DNA from: Curvibacter cyanobacteriorum
GTDB lineage: Bacteria > Pseudomonadota > Gammaproteobacteria > Burkholderiales > Burkholderiaceae_C
Length of the DNA stretch: 64,000 nucleotides
Assembly: GCF_028649475.1 (NCBI RefSeq)
Contig: NZ_JAQSIP010000003.1
Location: forward strand, 186,001 to 250,000
Direction: 5' to 3'
This document shows positions 46,460-55,565 of the stretch, one piece after another. The notes beneath the pieces are model-generated. The model was given only the letters and a program-made list of their open reading frames with translations, was not told the DNA's origin and ran no database searches. The position numbers and the translations under genes were made by a program. The stretch's first letter is position 1. Every line of letters starts with the position of its first letter.

Positions 46460-47575
46460 TCAGCGCGCGGGTGCCCAGACGCTGGCGGGCACCATCGCCT
46501 CGCCACGCATCAGCAGGCGGGCGGTGCGCAGCAGGGCGGCCTTGGTGACGGCCTGGCCGCCAGGCGCGTCGGCCGCGGGTTCGGTGGCCAGCTCGACGCT
46601 GAACTCGCCGGTCGGGTGTTCCACCGACACCTTCTTGCTGGCGCCCTCGGGCACCACGGCCACGCCGTCGCAGACCGAGCCCTGGAGCACGCAGGCGGTG
46701 CCCACGGTGACGGCCGCCAGCACGCCGATGGCGTCGTGGCAGACGTGCGGGATGAAGCTGCGGGTGCTCAGTGCCCCGCCGTCGCGCGGCGGCGCGATCA
46801 GGGTCATCTTGGGGTAGTTCTTGGGCGTCACGTCGCCCAGGCCCATGGCGTGGCCGGCGGCAATGCGCAGGCGTTCGATGCGGGCCTTGAGTTCGGTGTC
46901 GGCGTTCAGCTCGGCCACGCTTTCATAGCCGGTGCGGCCCACGTCGGCGGCCTTGAAGATCACCAGCGGCATGCCGTTGTCGATGCAGGTCACGGCCACG
47001 CCATCGATCACATCGCGCACGTTCCCGGTGGGCAGCAGGCCCGGCGCCACCGAACCGGCGGTGTCCAGGAAGTTGATGGTGATCGGGGCCGAACTGCCCG
47101 GTGCGCCGTCGATGCGCGCGTCGCCCGCGTACTCGACATGGCGCTGGCCGTTCGGGCCCAGCGGGGTTTGCACCGTGATGTCGCACTGCATGTCGGTGTT
47201 CAGGGTCAGCACGCGGAAGGTGCTGGTGTCCCCTTGGGCCTGCACCAGGCCGCGCTCCAGCGCAAACGGCACCACGGCGGCCAGCATGTTGCCGCAGTTG
47301 GGGGTGGTGTCCACCGTGTCCTTGTCGGGCTGCAACTGGGCAAACAGGAAGTCGAGGTCCACGCCCGGGGTGGTGCTGGGGCGCACGATGCCCACCTTGC
47401 TGGTCAGCGGGTGGGCGCCGCCCAGGCCGTCGATCTGGCGTTTGTCGGGCGAGCCCATGACCGACAGCAGCACGCGGTCGCGCGTGGGCAGGTCAGCCGG
47501 CAGGTCGGTTTCCAGGAAGAACGGCCCCTTGGAGGTGCCGCCGCGCATGAACAGACAGGGGATGGGGGTTTGCAT
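46460..47575 (-). CDS. pmdU: 4-oxalomesaconate tautomerase (PrpF family)
   Basis: A 371-residue PrpF/DAP-epimerase-fold isomerase (GalD/LigU/PmdU) converting the keto and enol or double-bond isomers of 4-oxalomesaconate so that PmdE can act. It opens PIPCLFMRGGTSKGPFFLET, with catalytic Cys in TPNCGNMLAAV, then MGLGDVTPKNYPKMTLIAPP. An ATG at 47593 is an alternative start. It is the first gene of the leftward pmd operon, divergent from the LysR gene. Confidence 0.94.
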   Translation of the reverse strand: MQTPIPCLFMRGGTSKGPFFLETDLPADLPTRDRVLLSVMGSPDKRQIDGLGGAHPLTSKVGIVRPSTTPGVDLDFLFAQLQPDKDTVDTTPNCGNMLAAVVPFALERGLVQAQGDTSTFRVLTLNTDMQCDITVQTPLGPNGQRHVEYAGDARIDGAPGSSAPITINFLDTAGSVAPGLLPTGNVRDVIDGVAVTCIDNGMPLVIFKAADVGRTGYESVAELNADTELKARIERLRIAAGHAMGLGDVTPKNYPKMTLIAPPRDGGALSTRSFIPHVCHDAIGVLAAVTVGTACVLQGSVCDGVAVVPEGASKKVSVEHPTGEFSVELATEPAADAPGGQAVTKAALLRTARLLMRGEAMVPASVWAPAR

Positions 47576-47645
47576 GGCCGCGATTCTGGCCATGCCGGGG
47601 CCATCGAGCCAGCGGCTGTGGCGTCTAGCTGGTATGCCGGATTGA

Positions 47646-47666
47646 TATAGTTTGACGAAAGTTATA
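47646..47666. promoter_or_regulatory. Candidate PmdR-type LysR site
   Basis: An AT-rich, partly symmetric 21-base segment (TATA at both ends, GTTTG...GAAAG inside) containing a T-N11-A core lies between the pmdU start (47575) and the LysR start (47682). Confidence 0.45.
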
Positions 47667-47681
47667 CATTTTTCTCGCGGT

Positions 47682-48620
47682 ATGGACCTCAAGCAACTCG
47701 AATACTTTGTGCGCGTGGCCGAACTGGGCAGCTTCACCCGGGCTTCGATCGCGCTCAACATCGCCCAGCCGGCGCTGAGCCGCCAGGTGCGGCTGCTGGA
47801 GGTGGAGTTGCGCCAGAACCTGCTTGACCGCAACGGCCGCGGTGTCAAGCTGACCGAAAGCGGCAAGCTGCTGCTGGAGCATGGGCGCGGCATCCTGCAC
47901 CAGGTCGAGGTGGCGCGCGAAGAGCTGGGCGCCGTGCGTGGTGCGCTGGCCGGGCGGGTGTCGATTGGCTTGCCGCCCAGCTTGTCGCGCCTGATCACCG
48001 TGCCGCTGACCCGGGCTTTCATGCAGCACCTGCCGCAGGCGCGCCTGACCCTGACCGAGGGCTTCTCGGTGCAGATGTACGAGGGCTTGCGCGTGGGCAA
48101 CCTCGACATGGCCGTGCTCTACAACCCCAACCACTCGCCCGACCTGGACAGCCTGAGCCTGCACCAGGAGGAGCTGGTGCTGATCGCGGCCCACGACAGC
48201 CCGCTGACCCAGGCCCAGCCCTTGCCGCCCGCGCTGAGCCTGCGCGAGGTGGCCGCCTTGCCGCTGATCCTGCCCAGCAGTCCGAATGTGTTTCGCCTGT
48301 TGTTGGACGGCGAGATGGCGCGCTTTGGCCTCAAGCCCCGCGTCACCCTGCAGGTCGACGGGCTCAACGCCATCCTGAACCTGGTCAAGGAGGGCCTGGG
48401 CCACGCGGTGCTGCCCGCCTACACCCTGAGCAACTTTGACAATGCGGCGCCGTTTGCGCTGCACGCCATCCACTCGCCGCGCGTCATGAGCGAGCTGAAC
48501 CTGGTGTGGTCGTCCCGGCGCCCTGCCACCGAGACCCACAAGCGGGCTTTGGACCTGATCCGGGAGGTGGTGCAGCAGGCGGTGGGCAGCGCTGCGCGCG
48601 CGCCCACCCCGGAGCGCTGA
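47682..48620 (+). CDS. LysR family regulator of the pmd operon
   Basis: A 312-residue regulator. The helix-turn-helix covers MDLKQLEYFVRVAELGSFTR and IAQPALSRQVRLLEVELRQN. The effector domain begins RVSIGLPPSLSRLITVPLTR, as in CbbR/Cat-type nitrogen-assimilation-like LysR proteins. Its placement divergent from pmdU makes it the probable activator of the 4,5-cleavage operon, with a pathway intermediate as inducer (inference). An in-frame ATG at 47652 overlaps the control region, so 47682 was chosen. Confidence 0.9.
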   Translation: MDLKQLEYFVRVAELGSFTRASIALNIAQPALSRQVRLLEVELRQNLLDRNGRGVKLTESGKLLLEHGRGILHQVEVAREELGAVRGALAGRVSIGLPPSLSRLITVPLTRAFMQHLPQARLTLTEGFSVQMYEGLRVGNLDMAVLYNPNHSPDLDSLSLHQEELVLIAAHDSPLTQAQPLPPALSLREVAALPLILPSSPNVFRLLLDGEMARFGLKPRVTLQVDGLNAILNLVKEGLGHAVLPAYTLSNFDNAAPFALHAIHSPRVMSELNLVWSSRRPATETHKRALDLIREVVQQAVGSAARAPTPER

Positions 48621-48765
48621 CCCGCCCAGAGCGGTGAGCGCAGCGTGACCCAGCGAACGGCCGCTCATCGACGGGGTGATCGGGTGGAGGAGAACAGGGG
48701 AGGGGGCGAGGGGCTGAGTGGGGAAGGGGGCGAACGCAATGGGCGCGGATCTCGCGCTGGGGTCC

Positions 48766-48796
48766 GGCCCCGGGGCGCCCAGCCGGGGGCGGGGCC
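48766..48796 (-). terminator. GC-rich hairpin after the LytTR regulator gene
   Basis: GGCCCCG (48766-48772) pairs with CGGGGCC (48790-48796), ending directly against the stop codon at 48797. No U-run is present. The region 48621-48765 holds no gene. Confidence 0.4.
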
Positions 48797-49543
48797 TCAG
48801 TTGGCGGAGATCGCCTCGCGCACGGCCGCCAGTTGCCGGCGCGACACCGACAGGCGTTCGTCCAGCCCTTGCAGGCGCACGGCCCAGCCGTCGCCCTCTT
48901 CGGCGTCAAAGTGCTTTTCGAGCGCGCGCACCGCGTGGCGGGCCACCAGGGCGTTGCGGTGGATGCGCATGAACTGGCTGCTGTAGCGGCTTTCGAGTTC
49001 GCTCAGCGAGCCGTCGAGGATGTAGCTGCGCACGGCGGTACGCACGGTCACGTACTTGAGTTCGGCCTTGAAGTACAGCACCTCGGCCAGCGGCACCCGC
49101 TCGGTGCGGCCGCGGTCCTGGATGATCAGGTGCTCGGTGGGCACCGGGGGCGGCAGTTGCCCCCGTGCGGCCTGCAGGCGACGCTCGGCCTTGGCCAGCG
49201 CGTCGCGCAGGCGCTCGGAGCGCACGGGTTTGGTCAGGTAGTCCACCGCGTCGAGGTCGAAGGCCTGCACCGCGTGCTCGGCGTGGGCGGTGACAAAGAT
49301 CACCACCGGTGGGCGGCGCAGGATGCGCAGGTGGTTGGCCAGGCCCAGGCCGTCGGTGCCCGGCATGTGGATGTCGAGCAGGACCACGTCGATGGGCTCG
49401 CGGTCCAGCACCCCCATGGCGGTGACGGCGTTGGCGGCCTCCTGGACGGTGTAAGGCTGGTCGGGCTTGTATTCGCTGAGCAAGGCGCGCAGGCGGCTGC
49501 GGGCCAGGGACTCGTCGTCAACGATCAGATAGTGAAGCTCCAT
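48797..49543 (-). CDS. algR: LytTR response regulator, AlgR-like
   Basis: A 248-residue response regulator. The receiver domain has DD at 9-10, phospho-acceptor Asp57 (VVLLDIHMPGTDG) and Lys in YLTKPV. The C-terminal LytTR DNA-binding domain reads LIIQDRGRTERVPLAEVLYF, then VRSYILDGSLSELESRY and MRIHRNALV. Gene order argH-algZ-algR matches Pseudomonas, supporting the name. The hemC gene that usually follows is replaced here by the pmd regulator. Confidence 0.9.
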   Translation of the reverse strand: MELHYLIVDDESLARSRLRALLSEYKPDQPYTVQEAANAVTAMGVLDREPIDVVLLDIHMPGTDGLGLANHLRILRRPPVVIFVTAHAEHAVQAFDLDAVDYLTKPVRSERLRDALAKAERRLQAARGQLPPPVPTEHLIIQDRGRTERVPLAEVLYFKAELKYVTVRTAVRSYILDGSLSELESRYSSQFMRIHRNALVARHAVRALEKHFDAEEGDGWAVRLQGLDERLSVSRRQLAAVREAISAN

Positions 49544-49598
49544 GGTGCTTTCGGGACGGAGGGTGGATCAATGTGGCGGTCATATCACCGCGCCCGGC

Positions 49599-50660
49599 TC
49601 ACGCTGGAAACGTGATTCGGACATGGTAGTGGTCGTCCCGGACCCCAGCGTTGAACTCAATTTCGACGTCGTGCAACAAACGCAAGCGGTCCCTTACATT
49701 TGCCAGCGCAATCCCGTGGCCCGCCGTGCGGGACCCGTCGGTCGATGTTGCGTTTGGTAGCGTGTTCAGGATGTCGATGCGCACGCGCTGGCCGGTGAGC
49801 CGGGTGCGCACCTGCACTTCGCCCCCCTCGGTGCTGGGCTCGACGCCGTGCTTGATGGCGTTCTCCACCAGCGGTTGCAGCAGCAGCGGCGGCAGGCGCG
49901 CCCGGTCGGCGGCCGGGTCGATCTGCCACTGCACGCGCAGCCGTTCGCCAAATCGCACCTGCTCGATGGCCAGGTAGTGGCGTGCCAACTGCACCTCCTG
50001 GGCCAAGGTGGTGGTCTCGCCCTGGTCCAGCAAGGCGGCGCGGAACAGGTCGCTGAGGTCCTCCAGCAGGGTTTCGGCGCGGCCCGGCTCGGCACGCACC
50101 AGCGCGATCGCGCTGTTCAGGGTGTTGAACAGGAAGTGCGGGCGGATGCGCGACTGCAGCTCGGCCAGCCGCGCGGTGGTGGTGGCCGGGGTGCGGCCGC
50201 GGGCCCGCAGCAGCAGCGCGCCCACCAGCAGGCTGGCCAGCAAGGCGCCGGTCATGGCGCTGGCCAGCCACGGCGGGGCCTGGGTCAGGAACGGGCCCAG
50301 CGACAGCATGAAGCAGCCGTACAGCCCGGCCAGCGCGCCCAGCACCGCCCCGGCCAGGTACTGGCCCCCGGTGGGCAGGCCGGCCAGTGGCCGCTTCAGG
50401 CTGCACGCCAGCACCAGCCAGGCCAGGGTGCCAGGCAAGCCCGCCATGGTCAGCAGGCCCAGGCCGGTGACCCAGCTCACAAAGTCGTCGGCGCGGTACA
50501 TCACGGCCACGCCCAGCACGGTTTCGACGAACAACAGGGCGCGCAGGATGACGCCCAGGTGGCAGGCGTCGAACACCAGCGCCGGGGCCCGGGCCGGGGT
50601 TGGCGACGGGGGCTCGGTCGGGGTGCCGCCGAAGGTCGATAAAATTTGAGAATCTTTCAT
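49599..50660 (-). CDS. algZ: LytS/AlgZ-type sensor histidine kinase
   Basis: A 353-residue membrane kinase with about four hydrophobic segments in the first 150 residues. The His_kinase domain carries the phospho-acceptor loop [19 protein letters not shown] (His175) and the N-box [18 protein letters not shown], then [13 protein letters not shown]. It should phosphorylate the LytTR regulator encoded 55 bases downstream. The ATG at 50660 is preferred over a GTG two codons upstream. It is divergent from argH with a 72-base gap. Confidence 0.9.
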   Translation of the reverse strand: MKDSQILSTFGGTPTEPPSPTPARAPALVFDACHLGVILRALLFVETVLGVAVMYRADDFVSWVTGLGLLTMAGLPGTLAWLVLACSLKRPLAGLPTGGQYLAGAVLGALAGLYGCFMLSLGPFLTQAPPWLASAMTGALLASLLVGALLLRARGRTPATTTARLAELQSRIRPHFLFNTLNSAIALVRAEPGRAETLLEDLSDLFRAALLDQGETTTLAQEVQLARHYLAIEQVRFGERLRVQWQIDPAADRARLPPLLLQPLVENAIKHGVEPSTEGGEVQVRTRLTGQRVRIDILNTLPNATSTDGSRTAGHGIALANVRDRLRLLHDVEIEFNAGVRDDHYHVRITFPA

Positions 50661-50732
50661 TGCCACGCGCCTTTCATGCGCCTCATGGGCAGCGGCCTGA
50701 CGGCGGCTGCCCGAACCGGATTATTGACCCCC

Positions 50733-52172
50733 ATGTCCACCAGCTCCAACTCTGCAGCCCAGGCTGCATCGGCCTCCGTTAACCAGCTCGACAAAAAATC
50801 GGAGGCCTGGTCGGCCCTGTTTTCCGAGCCCATGAGCGACCTGGTCAAGCGCTACACCTCGAGCGTCTTCTTCGACAAGCGCCTTTGGCTGGCCGACCTG
50901 ACGGGCTCCCTGGCCCACGCCGACATGCTGGCGGCCCAGGGCATCATCAGCGCCGACGACCTGGCCGCCATCCAGCGCGGCATGGCCCAGATCCGCGCGG
51001 AGATCGAAGCCGGCACCTTCGAGTGGAAGCTCGACCTCGAAGACGTCCACCTGAACATCGAAGCCCGCCTGACCCAGCTGGTCGGTGACGCCGGCAAGCG
51101 TCTGCACACGGGCCGCAGCCGCAACGACCAGGTCGCCACCGACGTGCGCCTGTGGCTGCGTGGCGAGATTGATCTGATCAGCGGCCTGCTGGTCGACCTG
51201 CAAAAAGCCCTGCTCGACATCGCTTCGCGCAACGTCGAAGTCATCCTGCCGGGCTTCACCCACCTGCAGGTGGCGCAGCCGGTGAGCTTTGGCCACCACA
51301 TGCTGGCCTATGTCGAAATGTTCAGCCGCGATGCGGAGCGCATGGCCGACGTGCGCCGCCGCGTCAACCGCCTGCCGCTGGGCTCGGCCGCACTGGCCGG
51401 CACCAGCTACCCGCTGGACCGCGCCCGCGTGGCGCAGACCCTGGGCATGGACGGCGTCTGCCAGAACAGCCTGGACGCCGTGAGCGACCGCGACTTCGCG
51501 ATTGAGTTCACCGCAGCGGCCTCGCTGGCCATGGTGCACATCAGCCGCCTGTCTGAAGAACTGATCCTGTGGATGAGCCAGAACTTTGGCTTCATCCAGA
51601 TCGCGGACCGCTTCACCACCGGCAGCTCGATCATGCCGCAGAAGAAAAACCCCGACGTGCCCGAACTCGCGCGCGGCAAGACCGGCCGCGTGGTGGGCCA
51701 CCTGATGGGCCTGATCACCCTGATGAAGGGCCAGCCCCTGGCCTACAACAAGGACAACCAGGAGGACAAGGAGCCGCTGTTCGACACCGTCGACACGCTC
51801 AAGGACACGCTGCGCATCTTTGCCGAGATGGTGGACGGCATCACCGTGCGCCCGCAGGCCATGGAAGATGCGGCCAAGCGCGGCTACGCCACCGCCACCG
51901 ACCTGGCCGATTACCTGGTCAAGAAGGGCCTGCCCTTCCGCGACGCCCACGAAACCGTGGCCCACGCGGTCAAGGCGGCCATCACCCAGCAGGTCGACCT
52001 GTCCGAGCTGCCGCTGGCCGTGCTGCAGCAGTTCAACCCCAGCATCGAGCAGGACGTCTACGAGGTGCTGAGCCTGCGCGGCTCGCTGAACGCCCGCAAC
52101 ACCCTGGGCGGCACCGCGCCCGAGCAGGTGCGCGCCCAGATCGCGCGCCACCGCCAGCGCCTGGCCGCCTGA
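50733..52172 (+). CDS. argH: Argininosuccinate lyase
   Basis: A 479-residue enzyme of the fumarase/aspartase superfamily, splitting argininosuccinate to arginine and fumarate. [20 protein letters not shown] and [20 protein letters not shown] are substrate-binding regions. The superfamily signature is [13 protein letters not shown]. The first 20 or so residues are a Ser/Ala-rich extension before [20 protein letters not shown]. An upstream in-frame start at 50646 would run into the kinase control region. Confidence 0.96.
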   Translation: MSTSSNSAAQAASASVNQLDKKSEAWSALFSEPMSDLVKRYTSSVFFDKRLWLADLTGSLAHADMLAAQGIISADDLAAIQRGMAQIRAEIEAGTFEWKLDLEDVHLNIEARLTQLVGDAGKRLHTGRSRNDQVATDVRLWLRGEIDLISGLLVDLQKALLDIASRNVEVILPGFTHLQVAQPVSFGHHMLAYVEMFSRDAERMADVRRRVNRLPLGSAALAGTSYPLDRARVAQTLGMDGVCQNSLDAVSDRDFAIEFTAAASLAMVHISRLSEELILWMSQNFGFIQIADRFTTGSSIMPQKKNPDVPELARGKTGRVVGHLMGLITLMKGQPLAYNKDNQEDKEPLFDTVDTLKDTLRIFAEMVDGITVRPQAMEDAAKRGYATATDLADYLVKKGLPFRDAHETVAHAVKAAITQQVDLSELPLAVLQQFNPSIEQDVYEVLSLRGSLNARNTLGGTAPEQVRAQIARHRQRLAA

Positions 52173-52179
52173 GGGCGGT

Positions 52180-52199
52180 GCCCCGGCACCTGCCGGGGC
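52180..52199 (+). terminator. Hairpin terminator after argH
   Basis: GCCCCGGCA and TGCCGGGGC form a 9-bp stem with a tight loop, 8 bases after the argH stop, followed by TTC. The U-run is short. Confidence 0.6.
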
Positions 52200-52240
52200 T
52201 TCAGACTGGCCTAAGTCGGGCCGGGCACACTGCCCGACTT
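52199..52240. promoter_or_regulatory. Candidate response-regulator box and adjoining hairpin
   Basis: CTTCAGACTGGCCTAAG (52199-52215) is a direct-repeat pair (CTTCAG, 5 bases, CCTAAG). It matches the box upstream of the HtrA gene (55495-55511) at 15 of 17 bases and lies 53 bases before the response regulator start. A 9-bp stem (AAGTCGGGC/GCCCGACTT, 52213-52240) overlaps its end. Confidence 0.6.
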
Positions 52241-52268
52241 CACCCTCTCCGCCTTGCGAGGCCCCGCC

Positions 52269-52928
52269 ATGAGACTGTTGCTGGTAGAAGACGACCCCAT
52301 GATCGGCCAGGCCGTGCTCGAGGTGCTGCGCGCCGAGCACTACGCCGTCGACTGGGTGCGCGACGGGGAGATGGCCCAAACCGCCCTGGCCAGCCACGCC
52401 TACGACCTCATGCTGCTCGACCTGGGCCTGCCGCGCCGCGATGGCCTGCAGGTGCTGGGCGAGCTGCGCGCGCAGCGCAGCACCTTGCCGGTGCTGGTGC
52501 TGACCGCGCGGGACGCGGTAGGTGACCGGGTCGCCGGCCTGGACGCCGGGGCCGACGACTACCTGGTCAAGCCCTTTGACACCGACGAGTTGCTGGCCCG
52601 CGTGCGGGCCTTGCTGCGCCGCCAGGCCGGCCAGGCCGGGCCGGTGTTCGAGCAGCACGGCGTGCGCCTCAACCCCGCTACCCACGAAGCCAGCTGGCAG
52701 GGCCAGCCGGTCAGCCTGTCGGCCCGCGAATGGGCCGTGCTCGAGCCGATGCTGGCGCGCCCCGGGGTGATTTTTTCGCGGGCCCAGCTCGAAGAAAAGC
52801 TCTTCAGCTGGAAGGACGAGGTCAGCAGCAACGCGGTCGAGGTCTACATCCATGGCGTGCGCAAGAAGCTGGGCGCCTCGCTGATCCAGACCGTGCGCGG
52901 CCTGGGCTACCTGGTGCCGCGCGAATGA
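52269..52928 (+). CDS. OmpR-family response regulator (QseB/PmrA/TctD-like)
   Basis: A 219-residue regulator. The receiver opens MRLLLVEDDPMIGQAVLEVL with phospho-acceptor Asp51 (LMLLDLGLPRRDG) and Lys in VKPFDTDELL. The C-terminal winged helix (SLSAREWAVLEPMLARPGVI, then EVYIHGVRKKLGASLIQTVR and GLGYLVPRE) places it in the QseB/PmrA subgroup, whose members bind TTAAG-type direct repeats. Such a repeat lies upstream, suggesting autoregulation. Its stop overlaps the kinase start. Confidence 0.93.
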   Translation: MRLLLVEDDPMIGQAVLEVLRAEHYAVDWVRDGEMAQTALASHAYDLMLLDLGLPRRDGLQVLGELRAQRSTLPVLVLTARDAVGDRVAGLDAGADDYLVKPFDTDELLARVRALLRRQAGQAGPVFEQHGVRLNPATHEASWQGQPVSLSAREWAVLEPMLARPGVIFSRAQLEEKLFSWKDEVSSNAVEVYIHGVRKKLGASLIQTVRGLGYLVPRE

Positions 52929-54328
52929 GCGACGCCCCGCCCCGCCCCCCGGCCGGGCCGCTGGTGGCATGGCGATCACCACGCCCGCCCCGGCGCCACT
53001 CGCTGCGCGCGCGCCTGCAGGCCTTGGTGCTGGGCGCCATTTTGCTGGCCTGTGCGGTGCTGGCCACCGCGGCCTACCGCAATGCCTTGCGCGAGGCCGA
53101 CGCCTTGTTCGACGAACACCTGCAACAACTGGCGCGCCAGGTGCAGGAGGGCCTGCCACTGGGCGCGCTGCACCCGGGCCAGTCCGAGGGCGGCGGCATC
53201 GAGGTGCAGGTCTGGGGTCCGGACGGGCTGCAGATCTTCCGCTCGCCCCGCTCGGTGCTGCCCGGGCGGGCGGTGCTGGGCTTTTCGGACCTGGAGGTCG
53301 ACGGTGCCCGCTACCGCGTCTACACCCTGCAATCGCCGCTGCAGACCGTGCAGATCGCGCAGGACATGGGCGAACGCGACGCACGGGCCCGCGGCCTGGC
53401 GCTGCGCGCGGTGCTGCCGCTGTTGGGCATCACGCCGCTGCTGATGCTGGTGGTGGGCTGGATCATTGGCCGCACCCTGCGCCCAGTGCAGCGCATGCAG
53501 CGTCAGGTTGCACAGCGCAGCGCGGACGACCTGGCGCCGCTGCCGGACCGCGACCTGCCCGACGAGGTGCGCCCGCTGGTCGCCGAGCTCAATGCGCTGT
53601 TCGCGCGCGTGCAAACCACGCTGCAGACACAGCGCCATTTTGTGGCCGATGCCGCGCACGAGTTGCGCACCCCGCTGACCGCGCTGCGCCTGCAGCTGCA
53701 GGCCCTGCAACGGGCGCCCGACGACGCGGCCCGCGAGCAGGCCCAGCAGCGCCTGCGCGAGGGCATCGACCGGGCCATCGACATGGTGGCCCAGTTGCTG
53801 CTGCTGGCCCGCCACGAAAGCCTTGACGCGGCGGCCCAACGCGCCGCCGTGCCAGTCGACCTGCTGGCGCTGACGCGCGAAGGCGTGGCCGATGCGCTGC
53901 CGTTGGCGCGCGCGCGCGGTCTGGACCTGGGCCTGGCCGATGGGACTGTTGAAGGCCCCTGGAGCGTGCCCGGCCAGCCCGAGGGCTTGCGGGTGCTGCT
54001 GCGCAACCTGCTGGACAACGCCATCAAGTACACGCCGGGGCCGGGCCAGATCGATGTGGGCCTGCAGCGCGACCCGGTGTCGGGCCAGCCCGTCTGGTGG
54101 GTGGAGGACAGCGGGCCCGGCATCCCGGCCGCGCAACGCAGCCGGGTGCGCGACCGCTTCATGCGCGGCGACGCGGTGTCCGACATCCCTGGCAGCGGCC
54201 TGGGCCTGGCCATCGTCGAGGCGGTGGCCCGCCAGCATGGCGCGCGCCTCGAACTGGGCGACGCGGTGCGCCTGGGCGGTTTGCGCGTCAGCGTGCACTT
54301 TGCCCCCGAGGCGGGGTCGCCCACTTGA
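52925..54328 (+). CDS. Sensor histidine kinase, QseC/TctE-like
   Basis: A 467-residue membrane kinase. TM1 is at about 30-50 (LQALVLGAILLACAVLATAA). A periplasmic sensor of about 110 residues, TM2 (LPLLGITPLLMLVVGWIIG) and a HAMP segment follow. The H-box VADAAHELRTPLTAL has phospho-acceptor His245. The N-box is LLRNLLDNAIKYTP, and the G-boxes are VEDSGPGIP and GSGLGLAIVEAVA. It starts inside the regulator's stop codon (ATGA), so the pair is translationally coupled. Confidence 0.94.
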   Translation: MSDAPPRPPAGPLVAWRSPRPPRRHSLRARLQALVLGAILLACAVLATAAYRNALREADALFDEHLQQLARQVQEGLPLGALHPGQSEGGGIEVQVWGPDGLQIFRSPRSVLPGRAVLGFSDLEVDGARYRVYTLQSPLQTVQIAQDMGERDARARGLALRAVLPLLGITPLLMLVVGWIIGRTLRPVQRMQRQVAQRSADDLAPLPDRDLPDEVRPLVAELNALFARVQTTLQTQRHFVADAAHELRTPLTALRLQLQALQRAPDDAAREQAQQRLREGIDRAIDMVAQLLLLARHESLDAAAQRAAVPVDLLALTREGVADALPLARARGLDLGLADGTVEGPWSVPGQPEGLRVLLRNLLDNAIKYTPGPGQIDVGLQRDPVSGQPVWWVEDSGPGIPAAQRSRVRDRFMRGDAVSDIPGSGLGLAIVEAVARQHGARLELGDAVRLGGLRVSVHFAPEAGSPT

Positions 54329-54415
54329 ACCCGGCCCGGGCCTGGCCATGACCAGCGCCGTGGCCTTCCCCATCGCTCGTTCCCCGCGGATTGGCCATGG
54401 CCCGGGCCCGGGGTC

Positions 54416-55294
54416 TCAGTGCGCGGCCAGGTGGGGCAGCAGCAGGGGCAGCAGGCGCTGCACCACGCCATCGGGCAGGTCGTGCCCCATGCCGTCAATG
54501 ACCTCAAGCCGGGCGCCGGGGATGCGCGCGGCGCAGTCTTCGCCACAGGCCAGTGGCACCAGCGGGTCTTGCCGGCCGTGCACCACCAGGGTCGGGCAGC
54601 GCAGGCTGGTCAGGGCCTGGGCGCGCCGTGTGTCGGCCAGGATGGCGGACATCTGCCGCACCGTGCCTTCGGGGTGGTAGCTGCGGTGGATGCCGGCCAG
54701 GATGCGGCGGCGCAGGCGCTCGGGGTCGTCCTGAAAGCCCGGGCTGCCGATCAGCTGGTACAGCGCCAGCATGTGCTGCAGGATGCTCTCGGTGTCGCCG
54801 CCGGGGCGGCGCAGCAGGGCCTGCCGCACCGAAGCGTTTGGTCCGGGCAGGCCGCGCGCGCCACTGCTGCTCATCACGCTGGTCAGGCTGCGCAGGCGCT
54901 GCGGTGCCGCGATGGCCATGCGCTGGGCGATCATGCCGCCCATGCTCACGCCCAGCACATGGGCGCGTTCGATGTTCAGCGCGTCCAGCACGCCCAGGCT
55001 GTCCTGCGCCATGTCCTGCAGGCGGTAGGGCGGACGCCCCGGCATGCGCAGCGCCTGGCGCAGCATTTGCCAGGGCAGGTTGGGCACCCCCAACTCGTCG
55101 TAGTGCTGGGACAGGCCGATGTCGCGGTTGTCAAAGCGGACCACGCGGTAGCCGGCCTGCAGCAGGCCGTCGATCAGGCTGTCAGGCCAGGCCACCAGCT
55201 GCAGGCCCAGGCCCATGATCAGCAGGATCGCGGGGCCGTCGTGCGGGCCTTCGTCGCGGATTTCAAGTTGGGTCGAGCGGGCTTGGATGCGCAT
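54416..55294 (-). CDS. Alpha/beta hydrolase
   Basis: A 292-residue hydrolase of the aclacinomycin methylesterase/haloperoxidase-like group. It starts with a short beta strand (STQLEIRDEGPHDGPAILLI), the oxyanion region is IMGLGLQLVAWPD, and the nucleophile elbow is VLGVSMGGMIAQ. The Asp lies near VVHGRQDPLVPL and the His in IDGMGHDLPD. No signal peptide is seen. It converges on the histidine kinase gene and is divergent from the HtrA protease gene. The substrate is unknown. Confidence 0.88.
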   Translation of the reverse strand: MRIQARSTQLEIRDEGPHDGPAILLIMGLGLQLVAWPDSLIDGLLQAGYRVVRFDNRDIGLSQHYDELGVPNLPWQMLRQALRMPGRPPYRLQDMAQDSLGVLDALNIERAHVLGVSMGGMIAQRMAIAAPQRLRSLTSVMSSSGARGLPGPNASVRQALLRRPGGDTESILQHMLALYQLIGSPGFQDDPERLRRRILAGIHRSYHPEGTVRQMSAILADTRRAQALTSLRCPTLVVHGRQDPLVPLACGEDCAARIPGARLEVIDGMGHDLPDGVVQRLLPLLLPHLAAH

Positions 55295-55494
55295 GGCGTG
55301 AAGCGCCGGCAGGGCCGGCGGAGGTGAGTTGGGCGGTCGTTGGAAGGTGTCTGGCGGCGCCAATTTAACGGCTCGCAACCGCGATGAACGGCGTTTTGGA
55401 CCGTTTGGAAACCGTTGCTGACCCCCGTTACAGATGCCGCGCGGACTGTTGCGCTTGGGTGCCGCCTCGGCCCCAGCGCCAACGCCGGGGCGGG

Positions 55495-55511
55495 CTTAAG
55501 ACGGGCCTAAG
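55495..55511. promoter_or_regulatory. Candidate response-regulator box before the HtrA gene
   Basis: CTTAAGACGGGCCTAAG is a direct repeat (CTTAAG, 5 bases, CCTAAG) of the PmrA/QseB type. It ends 54 bases before the protease start and nearly copies the box at 52199-52215. Confidence 0.65.
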
Positions 55512-55565
55512 GCCCGCGTCGCACAGTCTGGCCATCGCAACCGCTTCTTTCACCAGGAGAACACC

